Source of the DNA: Endozoicomonas sp965208385
GTDB taxonomy: Bacteria > Pseudomonadota > Gammaproteobacteria > Pseudomonadales > Endozoicomonadaceae
NCBI GenBank assembly: GCA_965208385.1
Contig: CBDBOO010000066.1
Location: forward strand, 161,861-225,860
Reading direction: 5' to 3'
Length of the DNA: 64,000 nucleotides
The notes under the pieces are model-generated. The model did no database searches and was not told where the DNA came from. It was given only the letters and a program-made list of their open reading frames with translations. The first letter of the stretch is position 1. Each line of letters opens with the position of its first letter. Of this stretch, positions 17,085-24,991 are shown piece after piece. A program made the position numbers and the translations under genes.

Positions 17085-18026
17085 TCAGATGACCATCGCT
17101 TTTGCGAGAGTGTGTTGCTGTTGCTGTTGCTGTTGCTGATAATGGCGAAATATCATGTTATATCCGCAACTCAGGTTTATATGGCTACTGCAAATAAGAC
17201 GGGTATTGTCGTTTTCAATGATTGCTGGTGACGAATTGAAGCCTATAAGATCCCAGCTGCCAGGATTCAATGTATCAAGCATTCTCTGCAGAACAATGTG
17301 GTTGGCTCCGGACAGGTCAAGATTGGTTTCAAAACTGACATAGGACGAGTTTTCCTGGGGAGTGATATGCATGGTTGCATAGCGATCGCCCCTGATGGCA
17401 TTCATGGAGTAGCCAAAGGGTTCAAACAACCAGTCCGAAATCAGAAACCCCGGCAGACTCTGTTCGAGCGACAGGGCATCTCTGACACCTTTAGCGGATT
17501 GACCTTCACTGCGAAGGTAGTCTGCTGAGTCACCTCGGATATGATACATCAAAAATTCTGTGGTGGTATCTTCAGGTTTAGGATGGTAAGGCTTGTCGAG
17601 ATGAAAGATATAATTATGGTGGCTGTCCAGATGCCCCAGCAAATAGCCTGTACCTGAAAATCGTTCTCTCAGGCGAATAAGGTCGGCTTCGAAGGATGTT
17701 TTTTGCAGATGAGGCTGATATTCATTTTTTCGCTGATAGCTGATGTAATCAACCTGTTCCATATCATATTGATCAAGAAACAGGAGTACCGCATCCACCA
17801 GGGTGGTTGTGCCGCAGGTGAGCATGAGAAAGCGGTCATGCCAGACAAAGAGGCTTGATTCAGACAGCAGATAGGCATCGCAGTATTCATTGCAGATTAC
17901 CGACAGAATTTCTGCTTCAGCTTCAACAACCACCTGATTCCAGAATGGCCGGGGATGGCTTCGCAGTGATTGCATGCCGGGTTTGAGGATGACTTCTACT
18001 TTTTTTTCGGATCCTTCAAAAAACAT
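17085..18026 (-). CDS. speD: S-adenosylmethionine decarboxylase, eukaryotic-type (class 2) proenzyme
   Basis: Makes decarboxylated AdoMet, the aminopropyl donor for spermidine. It is 313 aa and resembles the human/plant AdoMetDC family (SAM_decarbox), not the short bacterial SpeD or the E. coli form. It starts FFEGSEKKVE, giving E4 and E7. The self-cleavage site is YLLSESSLFV, E56/S57, where S57 would become the pyruvoyl group. C71 lies in LTCGTTTLVDAV, S207 in FGYSMN, H220 in MHITP, then SYVSFETNLDLSG. These match the human residues E8, E11, S68, C82, S229 and H243. Eight glutamines near the C-terminus (297-304) come from a TTGCTG repeat. The ATG overlaps the speA stop by one base (TAATG). 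Confidence 0.9.
   Translation of the reverse strand: MFFEGSEKKVEVILKPGMQSLRSHPRPFWNQVVVEAEAEILSVICNEYCDAYLLSESSLFVWHDRFLMLTCGTTTLVDAVLLFLDQYDMEQVDYISYQRKNEYQPHLQKTSFEADLIRLRERFSGTGYLLGHLDSHHNYIFHLDKPYHPKPEDTTTEFLMYHIRGDSADYLRSEGQSAKGVRDALSLEQSLPGFLISDWLFEPFGYSMNAIRGDRYATMHITPQENSSYVSFETNLDLSGANHIVLQRMLDTLNPGSWDLIGFNSSPAIIENDNTRLICSSHINLSCGYNMIFRHYQQQQQQQQHTLAKAMVI
17115..17138 (-). repeat. Short CAG/CAA repeat coding polyglutamine in speD
   Basis: Eight consecutive Gln codons near the 3' end of speD, alternating CAG and CAA (TTGCTG on the plus strand). Changes in copy number would keep the reading frame. Confidence 0.9.
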
Positions 18027-20005
18027 TATGCTTTCTGCTCCCAGTCCCGGATATCTTCAAGGTAGGTGTAACCCTGTAAACCCGCTTCAAGCTCTGCCAG
18101 AACAGAGCTCTGTTCAGCTGCAGGAATATTCTCCCGGACCAGTTGTCGATAGGTGTGTAGAAAACTATCTGGCTCAAGGTTAACGTAACGCATGACATCT
18201 GCAACGCTATCGCCGGGTTGATAATCACTGATGTGTATATCATTGGTCTCGGACAGATGTATTGATACGGTATCAGTATCACCGAAGAGGTTGTGCATGT
18301 CGCCGAGAATTTCCTGATAAGCGCCCACCAGGAAAAAACCGAGCAGGTAAGGCTTATCAGAATGCCATGCGGGTACTGGCAAGGTCGTTTCAATTCCCTG
18401 GCCATCAACGTACTGATCGATAACGCCGTCAGAATCGCAGGTTACATCCAGCATCACGGCTCGTCGTTCAGGAGGATGATTAAGTCCTGACAGGGGCAGT
18501 ACCGGAAATACCTGATCAATGCCCCAGGCGTCGGGCAGCGACTGAAACAGCGAAAAATTCACATAGAACTTATCAGCCAGCTTTTCGGAGAGTTCGTCGA
18601 TAAGCGGTCGATGAAGTCGATTGCGGGGGGAAAGGTGTTTGGACAGTTCATAACTGACTCCCAGATTAACGCTCTCTGCCCAGGCCCGCTGGCTGAGGTT
18701 TAATAACCCCATGTTAAATTTTGTATGAACTTCTGCAAGATCAGCCTGGCTGTCATGAAATATTTCCACCAGTGCCCGGTGGGTGATCTGGCCTTTGACT
18801 TCCTTCCAGGACAGCCACATGTTTTTTAATAACTGGGGAGCATCATCTTCCGGTTTTTCCGGAGTGGCTGGATTGTATTGCTCAACGCCCACTACATCTG
18901 TAATCAGTACAGCATGATGAGCTGTCAGGCTGCGGCCGGATTCTGAAATAATGCGGGGCATGGGGAGCTGGTACTGTTTGCACAGATCACCCAGGGTGTA
19001 GATGATGTTGTTAGCGTACTCCATCTGGCTGTAATTCATGGAGCAATGGCTCTGGCTGCGTGTACCTTCGTAGTCCACGGCCAGACCGCCACCCACATCG
19101 ATACAGTCAATGCTGGCACCGAGTTGAGTGAGTTCTGCATAGATTCTACCGGATTCACTGATGCCTTTACGCAGGTCGCGGATATTGGCGATCTGAGAAC
19201 CCAGATGGAAATGAAGCAGTTGAAGACTGTCCAGCTGATTTTTTTCTTTCAGTCGGTCAACCACCTTTAATACTTGGCTGGCGGCCAGTCCGAATTTGGA
19301 TTTCTCTCCACCGCTGGCCTGCCATTTACCCATTCCCTGCGAAGCCAGTCGTGTTCTTAATCCAAGGCGGGGTTTGACGCCTACTTTCTCGGCTTCCGAG
19401 AGAATCATTTCCAGTTCAGTCATCTTTTCCAGGACGATATAAACTTTATGACCCAGTTTCTCGCCAATCAGGGCAAGGCGGATATACTCTTTGTCTTTGT
19501 AACCATTACAGACAATCACGGAACTGGCACGATTGGCCATGGCCAGTACAGCCAGTAATTCCGGCTTGCTGCCAGCCTCAAGCCCCAGTTGCCTCTTCTG
19601 GCTGTCACTCTGGCTTTTCAGAATCTCTTCAACAACGACTTTTTGTTGATTCACCTTAACGGGGTAGACCGCCAGATAATCGCCTTCGTAGCCATATTCA
19701 CTGATGGCCTGATTAAATGCGCCACATAAACCATTTACCCGGTTATGAAGTATGTGAGGGAAGCGGACCAGTGCAGGGAATGAAACACCCTGTTGAGACA
19801 GTTCTCTGGCAATAGCTTCCAGTTCGACGCCCGAGCTATTCTGCGGATGTTTTACTACAACAGAACCCTGGACATTGATATCAAAAAAACCCTGGCTCCA
19901 GTACGGGACGTTATAGGATATCTTTGCATCCTCAACGGTCCAGTTGTTGGTGCCGCTGGATGAAGCCGGTTTTTCTGTTACCTGATCAAATACTGGCTTG
20001 TTCAA
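18026..20005 (-). CDS. speA: Biosynthetic arginine decarboxylase SpeA
   Basis: PLP enzyme that converts arginine to agmatine. It is 659 aa, equal to E. coli SpeA. The PLP lysine is K117 in VYPVKVNQQ. LHFHLGSQIANIRDLRKG and DCIDVGGGLAVDYEGTRSQ are family blocks in the barrel domain, and MLDVTCDSDGVIDQYV near 530 carries the conserved Cys. The start overlaps the end of speE by 20 bases and the stop overlaps speD by one, so the operon is tightly coupled. It supplies agmatine to SpeB. Confidence 0.97.
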   Translation of the reverse strand: MNKPVFDQVTEKPASSSGTNNWTVEDAKISYNVPYWSQGFFDINVQGSVVVKHPQNSSGVELEAIARELSQQGVSFPALVRFPHILHNRVNGLCGAFNQAISEYGYEGDYLAVYPVKVNQQKVVVEEILKSQSDSQKRQLGLEAGSKPELLAVLAMANRASSVIVCNGYKDKEYIRLALIGEKLGHKVYIVLEKMTELEMILSEAEKVGVKPRLGLRTRLASQGMGKWQASGGEKSKFGLAASQVLKVVDRLKEKNQLDSLQLLHFHLGSQIANIRDLRKGISESGRIYAELTQLGASIDCIDVGGGLAVDYEGTRSQSHCSMNYSQMEYANNIIYTLGDLCKQYQLPMPRIISESGRSLTAHHAVLITDVVGVEQYNPATPEKPEDDAPQLLKNMWLSWKEVKGQITHRALVEIFHDSQADLAEVHTKFNMGLLNLSQRAWAESVNLGVSYELSKHLSPRNRLHRPLIDELSEKLADKFYVNFSLFQSLPDAWGIDQVFPVLPLSGLNHPPERRAVMLDVTCDSDGVIDQYVDGQGIETTLPVPAWHSDKPYLLGFFLVGAYQEILGDMHNLFGDTDTVSIHLSETNDIHISDYQPGDSVADVMRYVNLEPDSFLHTYRQLVRENIPAAEQSSVLAELEAGLQGYTYLEDIRDWEQKA

Positions 20006-20852
20006 TGGCTTCTTCTACATAACGTGGCAGCGCAAAGCTGGCATGGTGAATGGCGGGTGTGTAATAGCGTGTTTTGATGTCGCTTTCGGCAAAACGCTGT
20101 TTCAGTGTTTCGAGAGTGAGTTGCCTGGCGTTGACATTGTCGGTGCCCCAGGCAAAGGTCATTACGCCACCAATATAAGTAGGCACTGCCGCAGTATAAA
20201 ACCAGCAGTCTTTAACATAGCTGCCCAGACGTCTGACGGTATCCTGAACTTCTTCTACCTGAAAAAAACAGACGCCATTCTGAGCGACAAAAATACCCTG
20301 CTCGCTCAGCAGTCGCTTGCAGCCCTGATAAAAACGTGAAGAGAACAAGACTTCGCCAGGACCTATAGGGTCGGTGCAGTCAGAGATGATAACGTCAAAT
20401 TCCTGCGTGCTGTTGCTGACAAACTCAACACCATCATCAATGACCAGATTGACCCTGGGATCATCATAGGCGCCAGCGGAATGATTTGGCAGAAACTCTT
20501 TGCACATATCGACAACAGCGCTGTCAATTTCCACCATAGTGACGTGATCCACAGATGTGTGCTTCAACACTTCACGCAGCATGCCACCATCGCCGCCACC
20601 AATGATCAAGACACGTTTTGCACTGCCATGAGCAAGGATAGGGGTATGGGCCAGCATTTCATGATATATAAATTCATCACTTTCTGTGGTCTGGATAATG
20701 CCGTCCAGAGCCATTACTCGTCCTGCTTTGCTATTTTCAAAGATGACCAGATGTTGATGATCGGTTTTTTGTTCAAACAGGATTTTGTCCTGTTCAAAAT
20801 ACTGGCCGTAGGGACCATGGAGAGTTTCAAAATAGAGCTTGTCTTGGTTCAT
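19986..20852 (-). CDS. speE: Spermidine synthase SpeE
   Basis: Aminopropyltransferase that joins putrescine and decarboxylated AdoMet to give spermidine. It is 288 aa. The nucleotide-binding loop is IIGGGDGGMLREVL (GGGDGG at 85-90), the acidic EID at 108-110 binds AdoMet, and D158 in ISDCTDPIGPG is the expected catalytic Asp. It is the first gene of the leftward spermidine operon, and with speA, speD and speB the pathway from arginine and AdoMet to spermidine is complete. Confidence 0.97.
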   Translation of the reverse strand: MNQDKLYFETLHGPYGQYFEQDKILFEQKTDHQHLVIFENSKAGRVMALDGIIQTTESDEFIYHEMLAHTPILAHGSAKRVLIIGGGDGGMLREVLKHTSVDHVTMVEIDSAVVDMCKEFLPNHSAGAYDDPRVNLVIDDGVEFVSNSTQEFDVIISDCTDPIGPGEVLFSSRFYQGCKRLLSEQGIFVAQNGVCFFQVEEVQDTVRRLGSYVKDCWFYTAAVPTYIGGVMTFAWGTDNVNARQLTLETLKQRFAESDIKTRYYTPAIHHASFALPRYVEEAIEQASI

Positions 20853-21252
20853 GCTACTTAACCCAGAGTAGTGAAATTCTGTAGACGGATTGCAACAATG
20901 CTGAATGCATTGTTGATGTCTAATGAGTTCGTTTTAAATCTGTCTCAGGTTAGATATCTGAGATTTTTATGTGAACAGGTCGTTATTTCAGCTGCATCAG
21001 AGTCAACAGCTTAACTGCGGCATTTAAGCCGGAAATTTCATCAGAATCAAGCTTTGATCACTTTTGATCACTGCCTTAAGGGATTAAGGGCGGTGATCCT
21101 TGCAAAATAGCTGAAGAGGAGCGATGTTATACCATTTCCGAATTCTAATTATGCTATTGCGCTGCTTTTTCAGACTCAGATCCTGCGTTGGAGTTTCTGA
21201 GCCTGAAAAGCCATGCTCATAACACCTGTTGGAGCCGGCAATGGTATTATAT
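20853..21252. other. Intergenic region upstream of speE, downstream of flgN
   Basis: About 400 bases. The right part is the dispersed repeat at 21127-21250. The left part (20853-21126) should hold the promoter of the spermidine operon; I could not pick out a confident -35/-10 pair. No gene was seen. Confidence 0.5.
21127..21250. repeat. Dispersed MITE-like repeat, copy A
   Basis: About 124 bp that begins TTATACCATTTCCGAATTCT and ends CCGGCAATGGTATTAT, so its ends form an imperfect inverted repeat. It contains an inner inverted pair (TTTTTCAGACTCAG / CTGAGCCTGAAAAG). A longer copy lies at 32495-32660 and a short internally deleted one at about 53366-53420. No open frame. It immediately follows the flgN stop. 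Confidence 0.85.
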
Positions 21253-21804
21253 TCAGGCCTGTAACTGCAGAGTAGAGTTTGTATGACGTTTTGTGGTGCC
21301 TGTGGCGGAATAGGATATTTCTTTTTCCTGCCTGTTTTCCAGTCGATCCAGAATTTTGTCGGTCATCTTCTGTTGAAGATCCAGAATCTGACCATTGTCC
21401 AGATTGATCTGTTTACAGGTTTCAACGACTTCGGTTAACGCCTGCCAGTTATCGTTCAAATCCTGTTTGTTCAAATCCTGTTTGTTCAAATCCTGTTTGC
21501 TCAAATCCTGTTTAAAGTCGGTTGTCAGCCCGCAAAGGTAATTTTCCATTTCGAGCTCGTTATTCTTTATACCTATTCTTCCCAGGTAATCTGATCGTTC
21601 CTGTCGCTTCAACCTGGCTTCTCCCATCAACCGGAGAATAGCCTGTGCTGTTTCACCCAGAGCGGGAGTGTCCCGATTGATTAACTGTTGCTGTTGCTGC
21701 AGCAGTACATCATGGAGTTGGGAAAACAGTGTCAGTTCATCTTGAATAGTGTCAGCTATGCTGGCATCAATATCGTGCTGGTTAGACATAATTCTGTTAG
21801 TCAT
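21253..21804 (-). CDS. flgN: Flagellar chaperone FlgN
   Basis: Export chaperone for the hook-filament junction proteins FlgK and FlgL. About 183 aa from the ATG at 21804 (MTNRIMSNQHDIDASI). It is helical and Gln-rich, with the FlgN-like pattern ELTLFSQLHDVLLQQQQQL. The frame is open upstream to 21828, but 21804 or 21789 fits better with the flgM stop at 21797. Residues about 98-117 are four copies of KQDLN/S coded by a 15-bp tandem repeat, an expansion not typical of FlgN. Identity rests on composition and pairing with flgM. Confidence 0.82.
   Translation of the reverse strand: MTNRIMSNQHDIDASIADTIQDELTLFSQLHDVLLQQQQQLINRDTPALGETAQAILRLMGEARLKRQERSDYLGRIGIKNNELEMENYLCGLTTDFKQDLSKQDLNKQDLNKQDLNDNWQALTEVVETCKQINLDNGQILDLQQKMTDKILDRLENRQEKEISYSATGTTKRHTNSTLQLQA
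21454..21513 (-). repeat. 15-bp in-frame tandem repeat within flgN
   Basis: Four near-identical copies of a unit read on the plus strand as GTTCAAATCCTGTTT, encoding KQDLN or KQDLS. The unit length is a multiple of three, so copy changes do not break flgN. Confidence 0.9.
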
Positions 21805-22078
21805 CGAACAAGGTAAGTTCAAACTCAAGCATTTTTTGTGCCAGGCGTTCGTGATTGATAGTTAATTTTCCGTCGCGGATGGCTGATTTAATATCTTCAA
21901 CGCGAGCTTCATCCACATCTTCAGAGCTTGTTGCAATGTCCTCGGCCTCAGCGAGTAATGCTGTGGTCGGGCTTATGGAAACGGTATCTTCATTGTCGAC
22001 AGGCTTTACTGTTGTGGACGTTTTTCCGGAAGCGGATCTTACCGGTTGTGGTCGTGAAATATCGGTTATAACTGTCAT
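21797..22078 (-). CDS. flgM: Anti-sigma28 factor FlgM
   Basis: Binds and holds FliA until the hook is complete and FlgM itself is exported. The chosen start at 22078 gives 93 aa beginning MTVITDISRPQPVRS, the usual size; the frame is open to an ATG at 22132 (111 aa), and neither start has a clear ribosome site. The C-terminal half has the FlgM helices (VEDIKSAIRDGKLTINHERL, AQKMLEFELTLFDD). It overlaps or abuts flgN. Its target fliA lies at 50674-51492 in the same window. Confidence 0.88.
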   Translation of the reverse strand: MTVITDISRPQPVRSASGKTSTTVKPVDNEDTVSISPTTALLAEAEDIATSSEDVDEARVEDIKSAIRDGKLTINHERLAQKMLEFELTLFDD

Positions 22079-22198
22079 GGGCCGTGTCTTTGGGGGTTCG
22101 CAATATTCATTATCTACACCGGAAACGACCATAGCAAAAGATTGTTAAACCGGAATGCAATTTCCGATGATTAATAAGTGACCAGTGCCTGCAGGATG

Positions 22199-22921
22199 TT
22201 ACCTGACCTCTACTATACCGATTCCGGTAATGCGGCCACGTATTATTTTACCACTGGATAAATTACGTACCTTTATATACTCCTTAAGAGCGCCATTCTC
22301 CAGGGCTTCTCCCGGCATACTGATTTCGAAGCCATTGTTTTTTGCCGTCAGAGTAACCCGGTGTCCTCTTTTTATGACTTGTGCCGGTTTAATCATGCCC
22401 GGAGTCAGTGGTTGCCCTGCGGAGACCTTTCGCGTTAATTCCATATTCGTTATCTGTTTCGTGAGCGGGATATAGCCTCGTTTGAGGCTGCTGATATCCA
22501 TTTCTCTGGTCATCACATCTGAATCACTCAGGGCGGTTCCTCTGACCAGAGAGTGGCGACTCACCAGGATGGGAATAAAAACCCGGATATTTCCTTTCAG
22601 ATACAGTGACCACCCGTCCTTGTCTTTGCATCGAATACCGATGCGCTGTTGACCCACAGGTTTTTCAGACAGGATTCGGGTATCCGGAGATGTGCTGCAG
22701 GCTTTCAGGTTAAGACCGGAAGGAGGGGGGCTGATACTGACATCGTACTTTTTGCTGTTAAGGGTTTCTGCACTGTTTTTTGCTTTCAATAGAAGGGCGG
22801 CATAGGCAGTAGACGTCAGTTGGTTTTTGAATGCTGTGGTCTTGTCAGCCGAGGCCAGAACCTGAGGGGTTAGAGCGATCGTAAGAAACAGGGTGGTGAT
22901 AATTTTGATAAATGGCTTCAT
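22199..22921 (-). CDS. flgA: P-ring assembly chaperone FlgA
   Basis: Periplasmic chaperone for P-ring formation by FlgI. About 240 aa from the ATG at 22921 (MKPFIKIITTLFLTIAL), which gives a proper signal peptide ending VLASA; the frame is open upstream to 22987 but that adds a non-signal leader. The C-terminal SAF-like region is clear (LVRGTALSDSDVMTREMDIS; KVSAGQPLTPGMIKPAQVIK; GRITGIGIVEVR). It is divergent from flgB, with about 220 bases between them. Confidence 0.93.
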   Translation of the reverse strand: MKPFIKIITTLFLTIALTPQVLASADKTTAFKNQLTSTAYAALLLKAKNSAETLNSKKYDVSISPPPSGLNLKACSTSPDTRILSEKPVGQQRIGIRCKDKDGWSLYLKGNIRVFIPILVSRHSLVRGTALSDSDVMTREMDISSLKRGYIPLTKQITNMELTRKVSAGQPLTPGMIKPAQVIKRGHRVTLTAKNNGFEISMPGEALENGALKEYIKVRNLSSGKIIRGRITGIGIVEVR

Positions 22922-23083
22922 AAAATGAAAAGGGGGGAAACAGTTTTCCGGTGGTAACACAGAATCAGAAGGCGGGCATCTTAACACGCTTGGTCAATAG
23001 TGCCAGCGAATGCGCTGGCGTTCAGGGTGAGGCGAGAGGGCGAGAGGAAAGAGGATGGGTGACGTTTGATGTAAAAAACGAAG

Positions 23084-23100
23084 TTGGCATAATAATTGCT
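23084..23100 (+). promoter_or_regulatory. Sigma54 promoter upstream of flgB
   Basis: TTGGCATAATAATTGCT has the -24 GG and -12 GC exactly 10 bases apart, matching the sigma54 consensus TGGCAC-N5-TTGC. It lies 45 bases before the flgB start. The same core, TGGCATAATAATTGCTT, occurs before fliD. LafK is the likely activator. Confidence 0.88.
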
Positions 23101-23144
23101 TTTTTCCTAAGTCGAATATTTACCGAAGCCATTCTGAGGATTGC

Positions 23145-23537
23145 ATGGCCATTACGTTTGAAAATGCCCTGGGTGTGATGCCCGATACCTTGCAGTACCG
23201 AACACAACGTACCGAAGTGCTGGCCAGTAATATAGCCAATGTGGATACGCCCGGATTCAAGGCAAAAGATCTTAACTTCAGCACAATGCTTGGTCAGCAG
23301 AAAGCCATGCTGACTTTGGATAAAAGCAATCAGAACCATTTGACCCTGCCGGGGAATCCGGAAGTGGCTGGCGCCATAGAACAGCGTGAAATACGTCAGC
23401 CGTCTGCTGATGGTAATACGGTTGATCTGGGACAGGAGCAGGCTGCATTTATGCGCAACCGAATGGACTACGAGGTCAGTTTTACTTTCCTCAATATGCG
23501 ATTCAAAGGGCTGGAAAAAGCCATTGCCGGGCAATAA
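23145..23537 (+). CDS. flgB: Flagellar proximal rod protein FlgB
   Basis: Rod subunit next to FliE, exported by the flagellar apparatus. 130 aa. It has the rod/hook N-terminal motif LASNIANVDTPGFKAKDLNF and a C-terminal helix ending RFKGLEKAIAGQ. First gene of the flgB-J run; the sigma54 site at 23084 drives it. Confidence 0.96.
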   Translation: MAITFENALGVMPDTLQYRTQRTEVLASNIANVDTPGFKAKDLNFSTMLGQQKAMLTLDKSNQNHLTLPGNPEVAGAIEQREIRQPSADGNTVDLGQEQAAFMRNRMDYEVSFTFLNMRFKGLEKAIAGQ

Positions 23538-23553
23538 GGATTAAAGAAAGAAT

Positions 23554-23964
23554 ATGTCATTAAATCAGATTTTTGATATTGCCGGCTCCGGCATGTCTGC
23601 CCAGACCCTGCGTCTAAATACTGTAGCCAGCAATATGGCGAATGCGGAATCGGCCGGACGTACTCCGGAAGAGGCCTATAAAGCGCGTCGCCCGGTTTTT
23701 TCTGAAGTCTTCAGTGATGTGAAAAGCCAGATAGGCAGTCAGGTGGAAATTTCCGATGTGCTTGAGAGTGATGATGAGCCTCTTATGCGATATGAGCCGA
23801 ATAATCCCATGGCCAATGAGGATGGCAATGTCTTCTATCCGAATATTAATATTGTCGAAGAAATGGCTGACATGATGAGTGCTTCGCGCAGTTATCAAAC
23901 CAGTGTTGAAGTGATGAATAACGCACGTCGTATGCAGGAAAGACTGCTGACACTGGGGCAATAA
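23554..23964 (+). CDS. flgC: Flagellar proximal rod protein FlgC
   Basis: Rod subunit, 136 aa. The N-terminal motif LRLNTVASNMANAESAGRTP and the C-terminal ARRMQERLLTLGQ are typical of FlgC. It lies 16 bases after flgB and 3 bases before the flgD start. Normal length and composition. Confidence 0.96.
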   Translation: MSLNQIFDIAGSGMSAQTLRLNTVASNMANAESAGRTPEEAYKARRPVFSEVFSDVKSQIGSQVEISDVLESDDEPLMRYEPNNPMANEDGNVFYPNINIVEEMADMMSASRSYQTSVEVMNNARRMQERLLTLGQ

Positions 23965-23967
23965 ACA

Positions 23968-24936
23968 GTGTCATTGAGGATAACAAAGAAAACCATAACT
24001 GCGGGTTGTCAGAAATTCTCTGCTCATCTGAGCGTGTGTGCAGGCTTTGTAACCCTGGTGTTGAGCCTGACTGTGTCAGGTGTTGTAGAGGCCAGTGACT
24101 CTCTGGATTCAGATGCCTTTATGCAGCTGCTGTTGACCCAGCTGGCCTATCAGGATCCCACACAGCCCATGGATAATGCTGAAATGGTTTCCCAGTTGGC
24201 GGATCTGACCATGCTGGAGCAGAATGCCGAGCTGGTCAGTGCCATGGAAAATCTGAGCAGTCAGATATACGACTCCCAGGGACTGTATGCATCCAGTCTT
24301 GTGGGAAAAGGCGTCATGGTAATAGCCAACCTGTTTGTGGTTGATGATGGCCGTATGCCGGAAGGTGAAGTGCTGCTGAACTATGCGGCTGAAGATCTGA
24401 ATATTGAAGTGTACGAAGAAAAGGTTGCACCAGACAGTGCTGAACCTCAGGCCGTTTTACCAATGGGGGTTCAGAATGAAAGCGGTCAGATTCCCTATAA
24501 CCTGAAAGATCTTGAAACCGAATTGCCGGATGGCAAATACATGATGTATGCCTATGCAAAAGTAGACGGCAACGACATAGAAATGATGGTGGTCCAGCGT
24601 AATGTGGTTCTCAGTGTCGTTATTCCCGGTGGTGGTCAGGATGTGTTGGTGGAAGTAGAAGGTATTGGTCTTGTGGCATTAACTTCCATAACAGAATTTG
24701 AAGGTGACTACACACCCTCTGAAGAGCCTGTTGGTGATACCCCTGCTGACCCTGCTTCAGGCGATCTTCAGGAAATTATGGCGGCCAATGGTGTAGATCT
24801 GAAAAAGGCTGTCAAGAAAGTCGATCGTGAGGGTAAAACCTGGACCTCAAATCCTCTGTTTAATACCAAAAAGTCGAAAAAAAGCCGAAAGAAAAAACCG
24901 GTTTCCTATCGTCAGGCCATGTTCAGGACGCTCTGA
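23968..24936 (+). CDS. flgD: Hook-capping protein FlgD, with unusual N-terminal hydrophobic segment
   Basis: Cap and scaffold for hook assembly. 322 aa, longer than most FlgD. The FlgD core is clear: LDSDAFMQLLLTQLAYQDPT, PMDNAEMVSQLADLTMLEQN, then a hook-type beta domain. Two things are odd. Residues about 18-45 contain a hydrophobic stretch that ends like a signal peptide (LSLTVSGVVEAS), although FlgD should leave by type III export. A ~70-residue C-terminal extension ends in a Lys-rich run (KKSKKSRKKK). The GTG start at 23968 is the only start upstream of the core; the first in-frame ATG (24120) falls inside it. Confidence 0.88.
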   Translation: MSLRITKKTITAGCQKFSAHLSVCAGFVTLVLSLTVSGVVEASDSLDSDAFMQLLLTQLAYQDPTQPMDNAEMVSQLADLTMLEQNAELVSAMENLSSQIYDSQGLYASSLVGKGVMVIANLFVVDDGRMPEGEVLLNYAAEDLNIEVYEEKVAPDSAEPQAVLPMGVQNESGQIPYNLKDLETELPDGKYMMYAYAKVDGNDIEMMVVQRNVVLSVVIPGGGQDVLVEVEGIGLVALTSITEFEGDYTPSEEPVGDTPADPASGDLQEIMAANGVDLKKAVKKVDREGKTWTSNPLFNTKKSKKSRKKKPVSYRQAMFRTL

Positions 24937-24991
24937 TGAAAAATATTTTGATTAAGAAAACAGCCCAATCTGTTTCAGGAGTTACTTTGCT

